DNA of 64,000 nt from Auanema rhodensis (taxonomy: Eukaryota > Nematoda > Chromadorea > Rhabditida > Rhabditidae): contig OZ059898.1 in NCBI GenBank assembly GCA_964057225.1, positions 12,673,767-12,737,766 of the forward strand, read 5' to 3'. Of the stretch, positions 13,115 through 26,095 are shown piece after piece. Below the pieces are notes generated by a model, which was given only the letters and a program-made list of their open reading frames with translations, was not told where the DNA came from and made no database searches. The position numbers and the translations under genes were made by a program. Positions within the stretch are counted from its first letter, which is position 1. The number at the start of each line of letters is the position of its first letter.

Positions 13115-16100
13115 CATTATTCAACAATTCTTTTAATTTGAAAACAAATTGTTAAAAATCTGAAAACAATTACCTCCATCGTTGGACTATCAGTAATACT
13201 TAAATAATTCAATTCATTGGGATCGGCTGATGTCCAATTGAAATTAAAACCAGAATTTTCTGGAGTAGGATTGCTGAAAAGTATTAGGTTTTAAGTGAGC
13301 TATAAGCAGCAAATGGTATATGTGCTCTTACCCATGTCGAGCAAAATTAACTATAAGATCAGCGAATATTTCTACAACACGCTGATCCAGTTGCCAATTC
13401 ATATCTTTTCTTCGATTTAAAAATCGTGGAGTAATATTGAAAAGATGTAAACGATCCACACCATGAAATGCTCCTAAAAATTAATTTTTAAAATAATTTT
13501 TATAAAAATATTTTAAATTTTTATAAAAAATTTAAATAAATATAACATACGGTCATAGTCATAGAAATTTTCGCTGATATGATCAAATGAATACAAATAG
13601 ACGGGAGCCTTCTGTTTGGCATAATACGTTGCTAATCGTGAAGCTGGAGCATCAAACCAAAAATGTGAATACATCTAGAAATTATAAAAAAAATTATAAA
13701 TTAATTATAATTTATGTCTTACATTCAATATTGAATTAAAAAGTATGGATTCAGACATAGAAGGATCTGTCTTTGTCCAAACATATTCATGTTTGCAACC
13801 CTTAAATATGACGTTTTTAAACTTTTAAAACTTGAACAAGCATACTTGAGCTATTAGTCTGTGATTTTGGAATTGCTTATAACCTAACGTTAAGTTTTCG
13901 GCCAGCTTTTCGGCAACACGTGTTGTCAATGCACTAAAATTTACATTCTTCTCATTTAAGATCACTGAAAAGAACAAAATTAATAGTAAAATATGAAAAA
14001 TTTTAGTTTTACATATCCTAAGGGAACTTTCATCTTTGGTTGTTCCTATCATAAGAGGTATTTTCTTTCGATGTCTTGCCAAATCTTCTGGTATATCTGG
14101 TATAATACCACCTGGACCATCGACTACAGGAACAAATTCTTCATAATCATCCCAGTGTAACCTCTGGAAAATTTGAAAAAAAGTATTAATCATTGAAGGA
14201 CTGGAAGTTAAAGCCAACCTTATAATCCAGAATTTCTTCTCGCATACGTTTCCGGAAACAATCCAATAATTCTGATGAGTTGAATGATCTGACATTTAAA
14301 AAAACATTGATAAAAGAAAACTTATAAGAACTATTTCGAATACAACCGCTTGCGTAAAAAATTTGCAAAAAAACTGAAAAGTAGTTCACGCAAGAGATCA
14401 CGCGAGAATCACGTCAACTTCTATTATCTCACCTGCATTGCATTTTTTCATTTAAAGCCCAAGTAGCATTAATAGCTGTTTCTCTCACAATGCCAGGCTG
14501 TAATGATGACCCAGACATCAGCAACACTTTATGGAATAAGCCTTAAAATAGAAAGTATCATCAACTGTTCAGATTGTATGATGAATGAAAGACCTTCTGC
14601 TCGTGGTGACAATGCTAATATGGATGCGCAAGATGCTCCACTGCCTGTTCCCATCAGAAGAATATTTCGGGAATCGCCACCAAATACTTCAACATTCGCC
14701 TAAATTATAGTAAAAAATTAATAAATTATATCTTTAGTATAGTTAAATCATACTTTAACCCATTTCAATGCCCATATTTGGTCCCAAAGTCCAATGTTTC
14801 CGGGAAGTATTTTATCACCCGTCGATAAAAATCCTAAAAAATTAATGTTATGGTTTTTGTTTTCAAATAAAAATATTTGTTTTAAAACAAAAAAAAGAAT
14901 GTTTAGATCGTTAGTCTTAGAAAATCCAGAAGAAATTTGAAATTGCTTGTAGAGATGTTGAGAATTACTGATCAGCTGATTCAAACGAATGTCAAAATTC
15001 ATATTTTTTGAATCATCCCCATACTATACATATAGTTATTATTCAATTAACTATATAAACTTAAGTTTTTGAGTATTTGCAAGAATAAAAATATAGTTTA
15101 TGAGCATAATTTGATATGAAAATGATATTCAATTTGATATCATAGTATATATATTTATATAGTTTTAACTATAATATTATAATAAATATCATATTATATT
15201 AGGAAAGTATAATAATTTTAATTAATAGTATTAAACTTATATAGTTAGTATAGTATACAATCAATTCATTCTTATAGCTGCAGATTTACCAGGGTCATCC
15301 TGATGACGTCATCAGCATCTTATCGTGCAATAGGATTGACATGGACATAGCCTAGGGGCTTCAACGACTTTTTCGGCATTGACTGAGAAGTCTGTGGGTA
15401 CAAATTGAATGGAAATACTTTGAATGGCTGTCTGATTGAGAGAACAAAAAGATGAAGAAATCTGAGCCAAATAGTCAGAAGATAGCTAGCTGATTTTAAA
15501 ATAGAAAGATAGACATACATACATACGAAAGAAAGTAGAAACTTCAAAGAAGAGGAAATAACAAAAGAAAATTAGATAGAAATAAATAATATCTATCTAT
15601 ATATATATATATGTATTTGTATATAATAAATCTAAAAATATATTTGTTTTATAAGCTCTTTTCAGCTTTTTTTCCTTCTTCTTAGCTATATATACACGTC
15701 AGTTTGAACAATTTTTCATCAAACAATACCCATTTTCATTTTTGTTTGTTTGTTTGTTTGTTTGTTTCAGAAAAAAGTTTTTAAATGATAAGAATGCTTA
15801 AGATATGCTCTAAAGATTAAACTTTTGTAGTAATTTCAGAATATTTTCTATAAATATAAAGATTTTTTTATTTTTTTGATTTAAAGTTTTCGAAAAATAA
15901 ACTTTAAAACTACTTTAAATTTAAATTTAAATAAAAATAAAATAATAAATGAAATTCTAAATAGAGCAACTCACCAAGGGGACCTAACCGATAATTGAAT
16001 GTGATGAAAACAACTTTTCTTGAAACGAAGTTATCTAGAATCGCTTGTTGGGGAAAATCTGATCCACCGCCTGATTGAAAGTTGCCTCCATGTATCAGAA

Positions 16101-17046
16101 CTATCACGGGATACGTGTCATTCGTATATTGATACTAAAACAATGTTGTTTCTTCTTTTCTATTTGGATTATGTATAAGGTAAATGGTAATCGAAAGCAT
16201 AGTTAAAGCTATTGAAATATGAGATTGGTTTATGTATCTATTTTCGTCAAAGTTGCTAGATCTCATAATATTTCATGAGATATGTAACATCTTTTTAATT
16301 AAAAATCCTGAAAAAGAACTAACAGGTGTAGGAGAAAAGACGTTCAGATATAAGCAATCTTCAGAAAAATGGGCTGAATGACGTTCAGGTTCTGTGATTT
16401 GGTCACTAACACGCTGGACGCACATGGCCGAGTACTGCGTGGCATTCATCACTCCTCTCCACTTGGCAGGCTCTTTCGGCAACTGAAAAGAAAAATCGAA
16501 AAAAATGGTCCCGAGACGAGCAAAAGCAGAAACATAACTTTGAAATAAGAAAAGTAGTCTGTGCAAGATGTTTTATGTTCAAATACAGTTAGAAAAGAAT
16601 GAGTGATAGGATAAGAAATCAAAGATGTTTGAAGATATAACACAATACTTCGATCACAATGATGTATGTTTAAGTGAGATTTGAAGTAAAAAAATTGAAA
16701 ATGCAAGATAATTTGCTATTTTCAATGACTTTTTGATAATATTGAGAGAGAAATAAACATAAATTTAACAAAAGAATTACCTGAAATCGTAAATATCCAA
16801 CTGGCGGCATAGCATAAGGTATGCCTTTGAATACTGTATAATCTTCTCCTTTGATTATCTGAATAGTTTAATCAACTATAAAACAATTTGATTTTTAAGA
16901 ATACTGACCAATCTTTCTCCACGAATTGATCCAGAGTTAATGGTCAACTCAAACGGTGAAATATGTCGAATCTTTGGAGATGTATAAGGGAACTCGAAAA
17001 GTACCATCAATGAGCTGAGCCAATAGGCACACCACAATCGACACAT
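12416..17046 (-). CDS. Cholinesterase-like transmembrane protein lacking the catalytic serine (neuroligin/gliotactin-like), 612 aa
   Basis: Sixteen exons join in frame: 16909-17046, 16781-16858, 16324-16482, 15975-16134, 14754-14833, 14594-14699, 14433-14541, 14219-14288, 14013-14163, 13846-13964, 13723-13800, 13551-13674, 13332-13473, 13174-13273, 12696-12815, 12416-12520. The predicted protein has an N-terminal signal peptide (about 1-20), then a carboxylesterase/cholinesterase domain. Motifs include IPYAMPPVGYLRFQ, EDCLYLNVFSP, VLIHGGNF (oxyanion region) and NYRLGPLGF. The nucleophile elbow reads GTGSGAS, with Gly224 where active esterases carry Ser. The acid (Glu345 in TTKDES) and His461 (FHG) are kept. 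A single TM helix (about 579-600) is followed by a short tail ending DSDDDEL. In this superfamily, members with a lost serine and a TM anchor are adhesion proteins (neuroligins, gliotactin), which is the likely role by inference. Several N-glycosylation sequons are present. Two donors are unusual: GTCTTT after exon 6 and GTTGGC after exon 8. Intron 4 is 1141 bp. The exact orthologue is uncertain. Confidence 0.9.
13079..13110. repeat. CT dinucleotide tract in an intron
   Basis: (CT)16 in the intron between exons 14 and 15 of the cholinesterase-like gene. Confidence 0.97.
14343..14418 (-). repeat. Dispersed ACGT-cluster/CGGTTG element, copy 3 (intronic)
   Basis: CAACCG at 14343-14348 is followed by TTCACG, TCACGCGAG and TCACGTCA up to 14416. 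On the minus strand the end reads GCAAGCGGTTGT, an 11-12 nt match to the copy near 20.2 kb. It lies inside intron 7 (14289-14432) of the cholinesterase-like gene. Confidence 0.5.
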
Positions 17047-19710
17047 TTCCCCTTATGTGAATATTAAAAGGGAAACAAAACAATAAAACAAAGATTTTGT
17101 TTAAAAAAAATTCTTTTTTTTTCTTCGTCGTCTAGGATATATTCAGAATGCCTAGTATCTAAGCTTATCCGCTGTTCCTATTCGCCAAAAAAGGCTTCTA
17201 CACATGGCTTTGATGAACGACAAACTGATCTCCAATACGTCTTTCACAATAATTGAATGGAACTTTTCTTCGAAATCTACGAGAAAAAAGCTATACTACA
17301 TCGAGGTGCCAGGTTTTCTGAAATGATATCAAAGATGAAAAGGAAAAGAAAAACAAAGACATACAGGTTACAAGTAGTTTAACAATTGAAAATATCTCAA
17401 AGAAAGTTAAGAAAATGAAAAACAATTCGTGGTATGACATGCCAAATAGAAATTTATAAGTTTAGCAGCTGGAACTTAGTACGTTGAGTCAATAAAACTT
17501 ATGATCTACTGATAGCTTTGATGAAAAATGTTGGAATTGAGACGGAATGCAGTCAAAGAAGATGCAATGTAATTGAGAAAAGTTATATAACCTAGCCAAC
17601 AACATTAAAACTTTTTTTGAAAAATAAATGACATTAAAGAAATTGTTGAAATTAAGAAAAAGTTAGTTTGAACTGAAGATTCAAAAAGAAAATAGCATGA
17701 AACTAATGAAATCAATGATTACTTGATCACTATGTTTGGGCTATAACTATATAAAGATGAAACTTAGGAAAATTGATAGAAATAGTTACAAAGAGCTGAG
17801 AAAGTAGAATGAGCAATCTGGTTCAACATACAACATACATACACATAGTGATTCTAGTAGTCTGGAATCTCTGTCATTTCTGAGGCGATGCTGTGCGGAC
17901 GAAGAAACTCTCCAGGGAGCTACGACGCACAACAACCCCCCAAGATTCTCGCTTGCCTTAGCATTTTCATACGACTTCTCTATATCTATTTCTCCCTTTT
18001 TCGGTTTCCCTCTTTATGCTGGCTTCTTTCCCCTTCTGTCCGTTTCTCTATATCGCTCTATAGAGCCCTCTCATAGCTTAATAGTCTTACATATCAGCTA
18101 ACTGTCTATATCTCTCTCTATTCTCTTATATCTATCAAACTTCCTCTTTGGTCAGATTTATAAGAATAGAGAGATGAATGAAGAACAAATGGCAAAAGAG
18201 AGAGAGAAGAGAGATATAGAGAGATGATCATGATTGTATGCATGTCGAAGAGTATTTTAGAAGTCCAAATAAGAACCGCCCGGAAATCATTGCTCTCTGT
18301 ATTCGAGTCAATTAAAGATCTACGGATGATGACCGTCATGTATCCAGATATACGAAAAAAAAGAGGAAAAAGCTTTTCAAAACATGTTGAAAGAGGAAAA
18401 AAATTATTTTAACGGTCATTGCATGATGAGGAACGAATTCGGAGTATGCATGTATTCATCAACTAACCCTGTACTGCATGGTATATCCAAAAATATTGAA
18501 AAAAATAAGAATTTAGCCATATTTTTGTGAGTTTTCGATGAGCTCGAGATGAAAGAAATAGACTTTGACTACGAGATTCCCTCGAGAGACATACGCTTAG
18601 AAGAAAAGTCATATGAAACAGCATAACATCATCTAGAGAGTTAAAAGAAGTAGAATATACAAAATGACAAAATACATGAAAAGATGAGTAAGAGATGGAA
18701 TATGAATGAGATTAACTTATAACTATCTTCATAATGATTCTGAATAATGATACTCATGCTTCAGCAGCTAGCATATTGCTTAGCGTTCTTCCAGCATTTT
18801 TCATAAACTACATAGAAAATATGAAAAAAAAGTGGAAGAAAACGATAAAAAGCTAAGCTCAAACATTACCAACTTAGGTTGCTTCGCATGGAAATTGGGA
18901 TAAACTTTAAAGAATGAATACATATCACCTAATATTACTCGTTTATACAGAATAATAATTTAGAAAAGAATGAGAATTTGAAAACGATTTGATGTGAAAG
19001 GCTAAAAATCTGAATTGAAATGATGATGCGCGCCAGCAGCACGACATGCCAAAGGAAGATGAGGACGACGACAGACGGACGAATGACTGAATTTGGCCGG
19101 AAAGAGTTCGTGACACAACGAGAAGAATGTAGGCAATCAGATAGCTTTATATGTATCAACTTAACTGCATAGATAGAATGAGAGAAACTATAAAGATATA
19201 AGAATTTTGTGTCCAAAATGAAACATCCAAGTTTAATGTGACCAATGGTGCAAAAGCATATTTGCCAGCCAATTGCCAAGATGATGGAATCAACATCTAG
19301 CAAGTTATAAATATGAAAACCTAATATGCGATGAAGAGTCCGATTTTTCAAAGATAATGTGATTTGTTCAGATTTGACCGATTATAAGAAGAGCTTGAAT
19401 TTACTGCATCGTTCCTTTAGCATTGCTATTTGATAAGAACCATTGACCAAAAAATCACTGAAACTAGTTCAAACGATATTGCTTTAACTGAATTTCCTTG
19501 CTTCAGATCTTGGAATCGTATCATGCTTAAGCAGTTAGTCAAATCCTCAAATCTACTATTCTCATGAATTATTATTGTTTCTTAAACATTGTATTCTATT
19601 GTATATAACATTAACATTTCATTTTACAAGTATATTATAATGAGTTACATATATATTTTCAAAAATTTTGTTTTTAACTATAAAAAAAATTATTTTTTTT
19701 TTGTAAATTT
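17047..19710. other. Intergenic, no gene seen
   Basis: AT-rich DNA upstream of the cholinesterase-like gene and downstream of the four-TM gene. About 17.95-18.2 kb is CT-rich. The ORFs here (for example 18935-19351, minus) have no recognisable motif and no good splice context. The promoter of the cholinesterase-like gene should lie just above 17046, where CATAAG/GGGAAATG could be a trans-splice acceptor. Confidence 0.6.
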
Positions 19711-20992
19711 TTAATTTATCGGCGATGGTTGTGCCTGATCAGCATTGAAAACACCAGCTGCAAAGTCTGTCGAGCTTGGTTCGAAGTTGAAATTGAAAGA
19801 CATTTCCCGATCACGGAGAAATTGATAAAATGAATAGATTGTCTGTAAGAAATAAAAGTATTTTTGTTAATTTTGTATTTGAATATAGAGGAAAGATAGA
19901 AAAATAGATGAAAGTTAAAGAAAAACAAAGAGAGAAAGAGAGAGAGAGAGAAAAGCAAATTTAAAAAGAAAGAAATACCTCCAAAAAGTAGGCTTGAAGA
20001 AATCCTGCTATGCAAACACTAATTATAAAGAGAATCGTGAATGTAGCCAATGCTGAAATTAACAAAATACAAGAATTGAAGTAGATCCTGATACATTGGA
20101 TATATATGTTTATTCTAATTACACGTGATCAAAATATGAAGTAGACGTTCCATCCATCCATACGTGAGTCATTTATTCGAAAAATGACGTGGCAAGCGGT
20201 TGTTTTTATTTTAAATTTTAGATATCTACATCACTATCCACAGTTTATCATTTTTTAATTTTTAATTTATATCATGATTTCATATATATATATTTTTATA
20301 TAATTTCAGGCATTTTTCAAAGAATATGCTCTACAAACCAGCGTTCAGTTGTGCTTCAGTCAGCCTAACGTCAACATTTCCAACATCCTGTGCCAGTTCA
20401 ATAACCATATTCGATTGAACAGCAATGGATATGATAAAAGACAGAAGCAATAGCACATTCATTCCAATCGATATTAGCTTCAAATATATTAGTTTAACAA
20501 TAGAATTTTGTACATAAATTACCTGAACTAACATATATGGCATAATATAAAGTCGTTTTTCTTTATACACCCCATATAACAAGCTTCCGAATATGACAAT
20601 AGAAAATGACGTACTGTAATACTTTTACTATAATAGAGAGAGAGAGAGAGTGAATTAAGGAGAAAGAGAGAGAGAGAGAGAGAGAGAAATGTCTGTGCCT
20701 TCTTATTATCATTACATACCTCATAATTGTATATAAAGCAACAGTACTACGTCTTGTTAAGCTGAATATAATGAGTAAAGCTGTAAATACATTGGTCAAG
20801 ACCGCCACAATACGAGCTCCTTGCTGAAAAAAAAAGAAAATCAGAACATCAGTAAAGATAAATGCGTGTTTCTGTCTCAACAAAAAAATTAAATAGTAGC
20901 CTAATTGTTACCCGGATGTGAAGAATTCCGCATAAGCACTTGTACTTGGGATCATTCTGATCAAACGGAGGTCGGGTCATTTCTACAGACAT
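19711..20992 (-). CDS. Four-transmembrane protein, nematode tetraspan/LAPTM4-like (206 aa)
   Basis: Six exons join in frame: 20912-20992, 20720-20823, 20523-20613, 20339-20477, 19979-20052, 19711-19842. The N-terminus is cytosolic-looking and ends with a Cys pair in KCLCGILHIR before TM1 (about 28-49). TM2 (about 63-80) contains GSLLYGVYKEKR, followed by TM3 (about 96-115), an acidic loop with QDVGNVDVRL, and TM4 (about 140-160). The C-terminal tail of about 45 residues has FYQFLRDREMSF and a polar end QPSPIN. The layout (CxC before TM1, four helices, small size) resembles the nematode LAPTM4/MARVEL-like tetraspan proteins of endosomal membranes. That is a topology-based guess, not a motif match. 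The exon 4 donor is GTTTGT; the nearby GTAGAG would break the frame. TAG sits directly before the ATG and could be a trans-splice site. Confidence 0.85.
20121..20208 (+). repeat. Dispersed ACGT-cluster/CGGTTG element, copy 4
   Basis: ACACGTGATC, AGACGTTC, TACGTGAGTC and TGACGTGG are followed by GCAAGCGGTTGT (CGGTTG at 20197-20202). It lies within the intron between exons 4 and 5 of the four-TM gene (20053-20338), on the strand opposite to the gene. Confidence 0.5.
20634..20689. repeat. GA microsatellite in an intron
   Basis: Interrupted (GA)n within the intron between exons 2 and 3 of the four-TM gene. Confidence 0.9.
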
Positions 20993-22720
20993 CTATGATT
21001 TTTAGAAAAAAATAAGAAAAATAATTTAAAATATTAAAATAAAAATAGTAAAAGAATGATTTTTGTGTTGTTTTATAATCGAAATAAGGGAAGGGGAGGG
21101 GGATTGTTGGTTATAAATTTCATTGATTTTATGATTAAAAGAGATCGATGATATGAATTCAAAATTCAAAATAATGTATATGATTAAGGAGAATTAATTG
21201 AATAAAAAAATTAATTTTTCACATAAATTTGTAGTAAAATATGATATTTGGAATGAAATACGTGATGATGATGAACTGCATTCAAAACTTATATGAAAAT
21301 TCTGATTTAGTGATGATGATTATGGAATTTGGAAGAGATGAATGAAATGAAATTTCTGTTCAAACTTGACAAAAGCTCGACTATTTTGCAATTGTTGATC
21401 TAGCTGTCCAAATAAAAAAATGTTATTTTATAAAGTGAATTGAGGAAAAAGTGAAATTATGTAGCTTCTTTTTAATATTTTATTTATTTAAATTTTTGGA
21501 GTTGACAGATTATTTGGAAAAAAACTGAACAAGAAATTGAGAAAGGCGGGGGGGGGATCGGGTTATGTTCTTTTATCACCCCTCTCCCACATAGTTAATT
21601 TACATATAGTTATGATATAATAATGTGATAGTAATAAATTTATTTATAATTATTTCAATAAATTGTGCAAATGTTACAACCTTATTACTCAAGTTTTTGC
21701 AGAAACTTCAATTTTTTGAACTTTTCCGATGTTTGATATGTTTATCATATTATATTATACAGTCAAATGAAAGTTTCAAATATTTTATTTCTTTAAAATT
21801 AATAAAGAAATTGAACAAAAAGTTGAAGAACATTCTCGTTTTGACCTTTTTCATACTTTTCAGAATTATTGAAAGTTCATGAAGCCCTATGTATTGAGGC
21901 GTATATGTATGTATGTATGTAAATCCATCAATTGAACATAAAAACGTCGTCATTACATTATAATATTTAATCTTTTAATGTAATGTTGTAGTAAATAGCT
22001 ACAAATCACCAACAATAACTTTATAATTTGGAGCAAAATCGTGTAGGAGTTGAAACATTTACATAAAAATGTCTCAATGACTTAAAACTTATGAGTTATC
22101 TTTCTTTTTTTTCTTGGAAAAAAAAAAGTAATTAATTCTCTCATTCTCACTTTTATCATAAAAAATTAAAGCGGAAATAGAACTTTTAACTTTTTTCTTT
22201 ACATCAACCTTAATATATAGTAGTAATTATATATATATAATATATAATATATATATAGTTTTCTATGAAAATTTGTTTAGAATAATTTGTTCAGTTGTTT
22301 AGGCTTTTTTAACGATTTTTAAAAATATTTTCGTATGAAATTAACAAACCATTTGTAGTAATATTAGATATTTATTTAAAATATAAATTAACTTGTTAAT
22401 TATTAAATAATTATAATATTTCTGTTTATACTATACTTATATTAATATATTTATACATTAAGATTAAAAAGGTAATGACGATGAGGGAAAAACATGAAAA
22501 TCTCATGATAGTTCATTCATGATGATCAAGCACCAGAAATTTTTGCAGAAAAAAAAAAGTTTAATTGGTTTCAGTTTTAGCATTAATGCCTAAACGCTTC
22601 CATATAATAGCTATTGTTCATTCTTTAATATTAAGAGATATTTCGATAAATTTAGATGATGATTCATGATTATGTATTTAAGATTAATGTACATAGTAAC
22701 ATGAGATATAAGATGGCTAT

Positions 22721-22751
<31 letters not shown>

Positions 22752-23370
22752 TTTTTTTTTTTAAAAATGTAATTGAAAAATATGAAATACAAAAAACAAT
22801 ATTTGTATCACAATGAGAACAATATCTTATCGGATATTATATGGAAACTGATATTTTCCTTCCTTCATATCTGACGAAAATGTTTGGTGGTGGTGCTGTT
22901 GATGATTACTTACTCCTTACTACCTCTCTCTCTCTTTCTCTCTCTCCCTCTCCACCCCCTTTATTTCCTTCTGTACTAGCTAGTGCTATGTATATCTAGG
23001 GCAGTTTTGTTTTACAGCTTTTAATGAAAATGATCCTACTTATTTTTAATTTTGAAGAAGAAAACCTATTCTTTGAATTAATGTCCTCATTATGAGCAGT
23101 TTGTTTAAATCTCTATAGATTTACATACATACTTTACAAAACTTTTTGGCCAAAACAGACAATATGACGTCAATTAGTGCCTGAACTTTCAATATGAAGA
23201 AGACGAAAAAGATAAAAGTATCTTAAAACTGAAAAGAAACTTTTTTTTTCATATATTATGTAATATGTACTAGCTATTTATAATTTTTTTTTATTTCAAA
23301 ACAAATTTTGTTAAAATTCGAAACTCAGTAGCTGATAAGAAAAAGAAAAAAAAAGATATAGATATCGTAA

Positions 23371-23497
23371 CTGTTCAACCGTTCAATATGATAAATTAAA
23401 TTAAAATAATATTTACTAGAAGCATCTCATCTCTTCACGTATTTCACGTAATTCACGTGATTCACGTATTTCACGTGATTCATGTAATTCACGTGAA
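23371..23497 (-). repeat. Dispersed ACGT-cluster/CGGTTG element, copy 5
   Basis: CAACCG at 23376-23381 in TTCAACCGTTCAA, then a 54-bp AT-rich spacer, then the tandem TCACGT array at 23435-23497. Read on the minus strand the order is ACGTGA cluster followed by CGGTTG, as in the other copies. Confidence 0.5.
23435..23497. repeat. Seven-copy 9-bp tandem array TCACGTNNT
   Basis: Seven consecutive 9-bp units run without gaps: TCACGTATT, TCACGTAAT, TCACGTGAT, TCACGTATT, TCACGTGAT, TCATGTAAT, TCACGTGAA. Only one unit has a changed core (TCATGT). Three units create a CACGTG E-box palindrome. The fixed phase and conserved core with variable last bases suggest an array of protein-binding sites rather than a simple slippage repeat. 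Confidence 0.9.
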
Positions 23498-25894
23498 TAT
23501 CAAACCTAATATATGTGTTTAAGAATTTATTTTCTTTCTTTTTTTTTATTTCGCAACAATAACATCAGATTATATGAAATGATACAAGGATGTATTCAAG
23601 ATGTTATCAAATACCATTTGAACTTAACCGTATAGAATCAATCTAGAAAATCAGATTTTTTGATTCTAAAAACAATGATTTGGTTAGAAGTAGAAATAAT
23701 GTAGTAATGATAATGATTAACTTTTTCATATAAAAACTATAAAAATTGTATTTTATATTATTATGAATTGTATAAAATTAAATAATATATATATGTATTA
23801 TAATATAGTTTATTATAATTATAGTTATTCTTATATAATTTATTTTTATTACATATATACATATCTATATGTATATCTACATTTCATATATATTCATTCA
23901 GTTGGAACAGTTTTATTGGTGACAATACATGTATATGTGATTAGATGTATACATCATGATATCCTGCCTTTTTAAACTTTCAGCATGATCATGTGCAGAA
24001 GATGCTATGTTGCAAAATCCGATTTCAAAATTGTATATTTTCTAAAATCATGGCACATGACTCTAAAAAGACTAAGAAATTTGGTTAATAGCCCTCAAAA
24101 TGCTTCAAAATGCTTGCTAATGTTTAACTTTTTTCCCGTTTTTCAATCATGAAGACGTCATTCACATCTTCTTATCGCCTTCGCATTTTTCTACATTGTA
24201 ATCATTCATCTTCTTTTAAGTTGAAATGAACAGATCTGATGCAGCAGAGCAGAGCAGGAACAATGCTGTTGACGTATGACGTGTGGAAAATCACAAATTT
24301 CTCCATTTTATTAAGCTTCATTTTCAAGCTCATATGATCCAACGTTACGACTTGATGAGACCCGCTGATCATTACTCTGCTGTAACGCTTTAAGCGGCAG
24401 GGGTAAGCACATACACAGGAAGGATGACGAAGCTAACTGACATGACCCCAGTGAATTCCTTAAACACCCCTCATTTCAACCATTTCATTGCCCTCAGCTT
24501 CATCTTCTAATCCCTCATGCATAATCTCGTCTCCACGATTTCCGTTTGGACTTTAGCTCATCATTACCAATTTTGACATCTATAGCTTATCTTAAGAACC
24601 ATCGGAGTCACTTTCTGCATCGACGTGTTATGTCATTTTTCTTAATATTCTGAACTCCTTCATATATCACATGGCGCAACCACAACTCTCAAGCATCAAC
24701 TTGAGCTTTAAAGCTGGCTAAGATGTCCTTCTGATGATGCTTCAAACAACTTGCTCATATAGTTTTGATTTTCGTTCTTTTCAAACTTATCCGTTCATAT
24801 ACGAACGTTGACCTAATCTCAAAGCCAATTTACCAATCAAGTTTTGATCATCTCAGGCTTATTCGTAATATTAGCCATGTACTCCCAAATAAAATAACTA
24901 TTTTAGCCTCTATATTATATTTTTTTTCCAATTTTACTACGCCTCTCCCCCATTTTCTCATTTTCTTTTTGATTTCCCGTTAACTCCTCCCACATTGCCT
25001 AACCTCCCATAGCTTGTAGAGTCTCAAGAGAAGACTTGAAAGCCTATCCAGCCACGCCTTCTTTTAATCTTTTTACTTTTCCATTCAGTTTTGTGAGCGT
25101 GTCGAATGCACACGTTACCAGATTTTCTTCTTTTCCTTTTTCTTCGTCTTATTTCGGTCCGTACATCTTTGTTTTTCTAACACTTCCGTACTATACGCGT
25201 GAATGAGAAAGCTTTAGATAGCAACTAAGATACATACATACATAGAGAGAGAGCGGGGGGGGGGGGCGAGAGAGAGAAAGAGAGAGAGCTTGAAAGAAGA
25301 AAAAAGCCACAAAAAAGGCACAAAGAACAATATTTAGTTGAGTTGAGTATGGAAAAAAAAGTGATATTGGACAATAAACAATAAATAAAATGAATGAAAA
25401 GTCTGCTCATTCAACTGTCCGAATTCTTTGTCCGAGTGTAAGCAAGGAAGTAAGAATTAGTAAACCTGTTAACTCTCAGTCCTCAACAATCGTATATTTT
25501 GTGTTTTCTTTAATTATTTTCTTTTTCTCTTATCTTATATAACATACGGATATCTGTCTACTCATCTCCTACTATGAATATTATTCAACTTCGTCTTCCC
25601 CCCCCCTTCCAGTGTGCAGTCAGGTTTAACCGACGCCACTAATGTCCACCTAAGAGCAGCTGAAAAATGTTCTTCAGAAAATCAACAGCTATCATGAATG
25701 CTTAAAGCATACGTTATATATGACTAAGCTGTAATGCTTCAAACAGCAGATGCTTTTACTTAGATTCAGATGAATTGCTTCAACTCTTCTATATAGTAAA
25801 ATTATTTTTTTAAAAAATATATAAATTTATGAAATTGTATATTATACAATCTAATATTTAATTATAAAGTATGTTATTCTAAATAGAATAAGAG

Positions 25895-25957
25895 CAACCG
25901 ATTTGCGCCTCCGCACAAATTAACAATAAGGAAGTTTACGTGGTTTTTGCGTGAATT
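25895..25957 (-). repeat. Dispersed ACGT-cluster/CGGTTG element, copy 6 (weak)
   Basis: GCAACCG at 25894-25900, then TTTACGTGG (25938-25943 core) and TTGCGTGAATT. Only two ACGT/GCGT cores are present, so this is a degenerate copy. Confidence 0.3.
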
Positions 25958-26034
25958 AACATAAATACGATCAGTTGGTTATGTTTATATATGCGAAAAA
26001 GCTAAGAAAGGAGTAGAGGGAGGGAGAGAAAATG

Positions 26035-26037
<3 letters not shown>

Positions 26038-26092
<55 letters not shown>
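26038..26092. repeat. GA dinucleotide tract
   Basis: Perfect (GA)27, continuing as an imperfect GA/GAAA tract to about 26127. Confidence 0.97.

Positions 26093-26095
<3 letters not shown>

Noticed and set aside
14503-14703. 66-aa + strand ORF
   Set aside because: Antisense shadow of the esterase exons at 14433-14541 and 14594-14699.
15739-15767. TTTG tetranucleotide run as a possible regulatory site
   Set aside because: Simple repeat inside the long intron of the cholinesterase-like gene, with no further signal.
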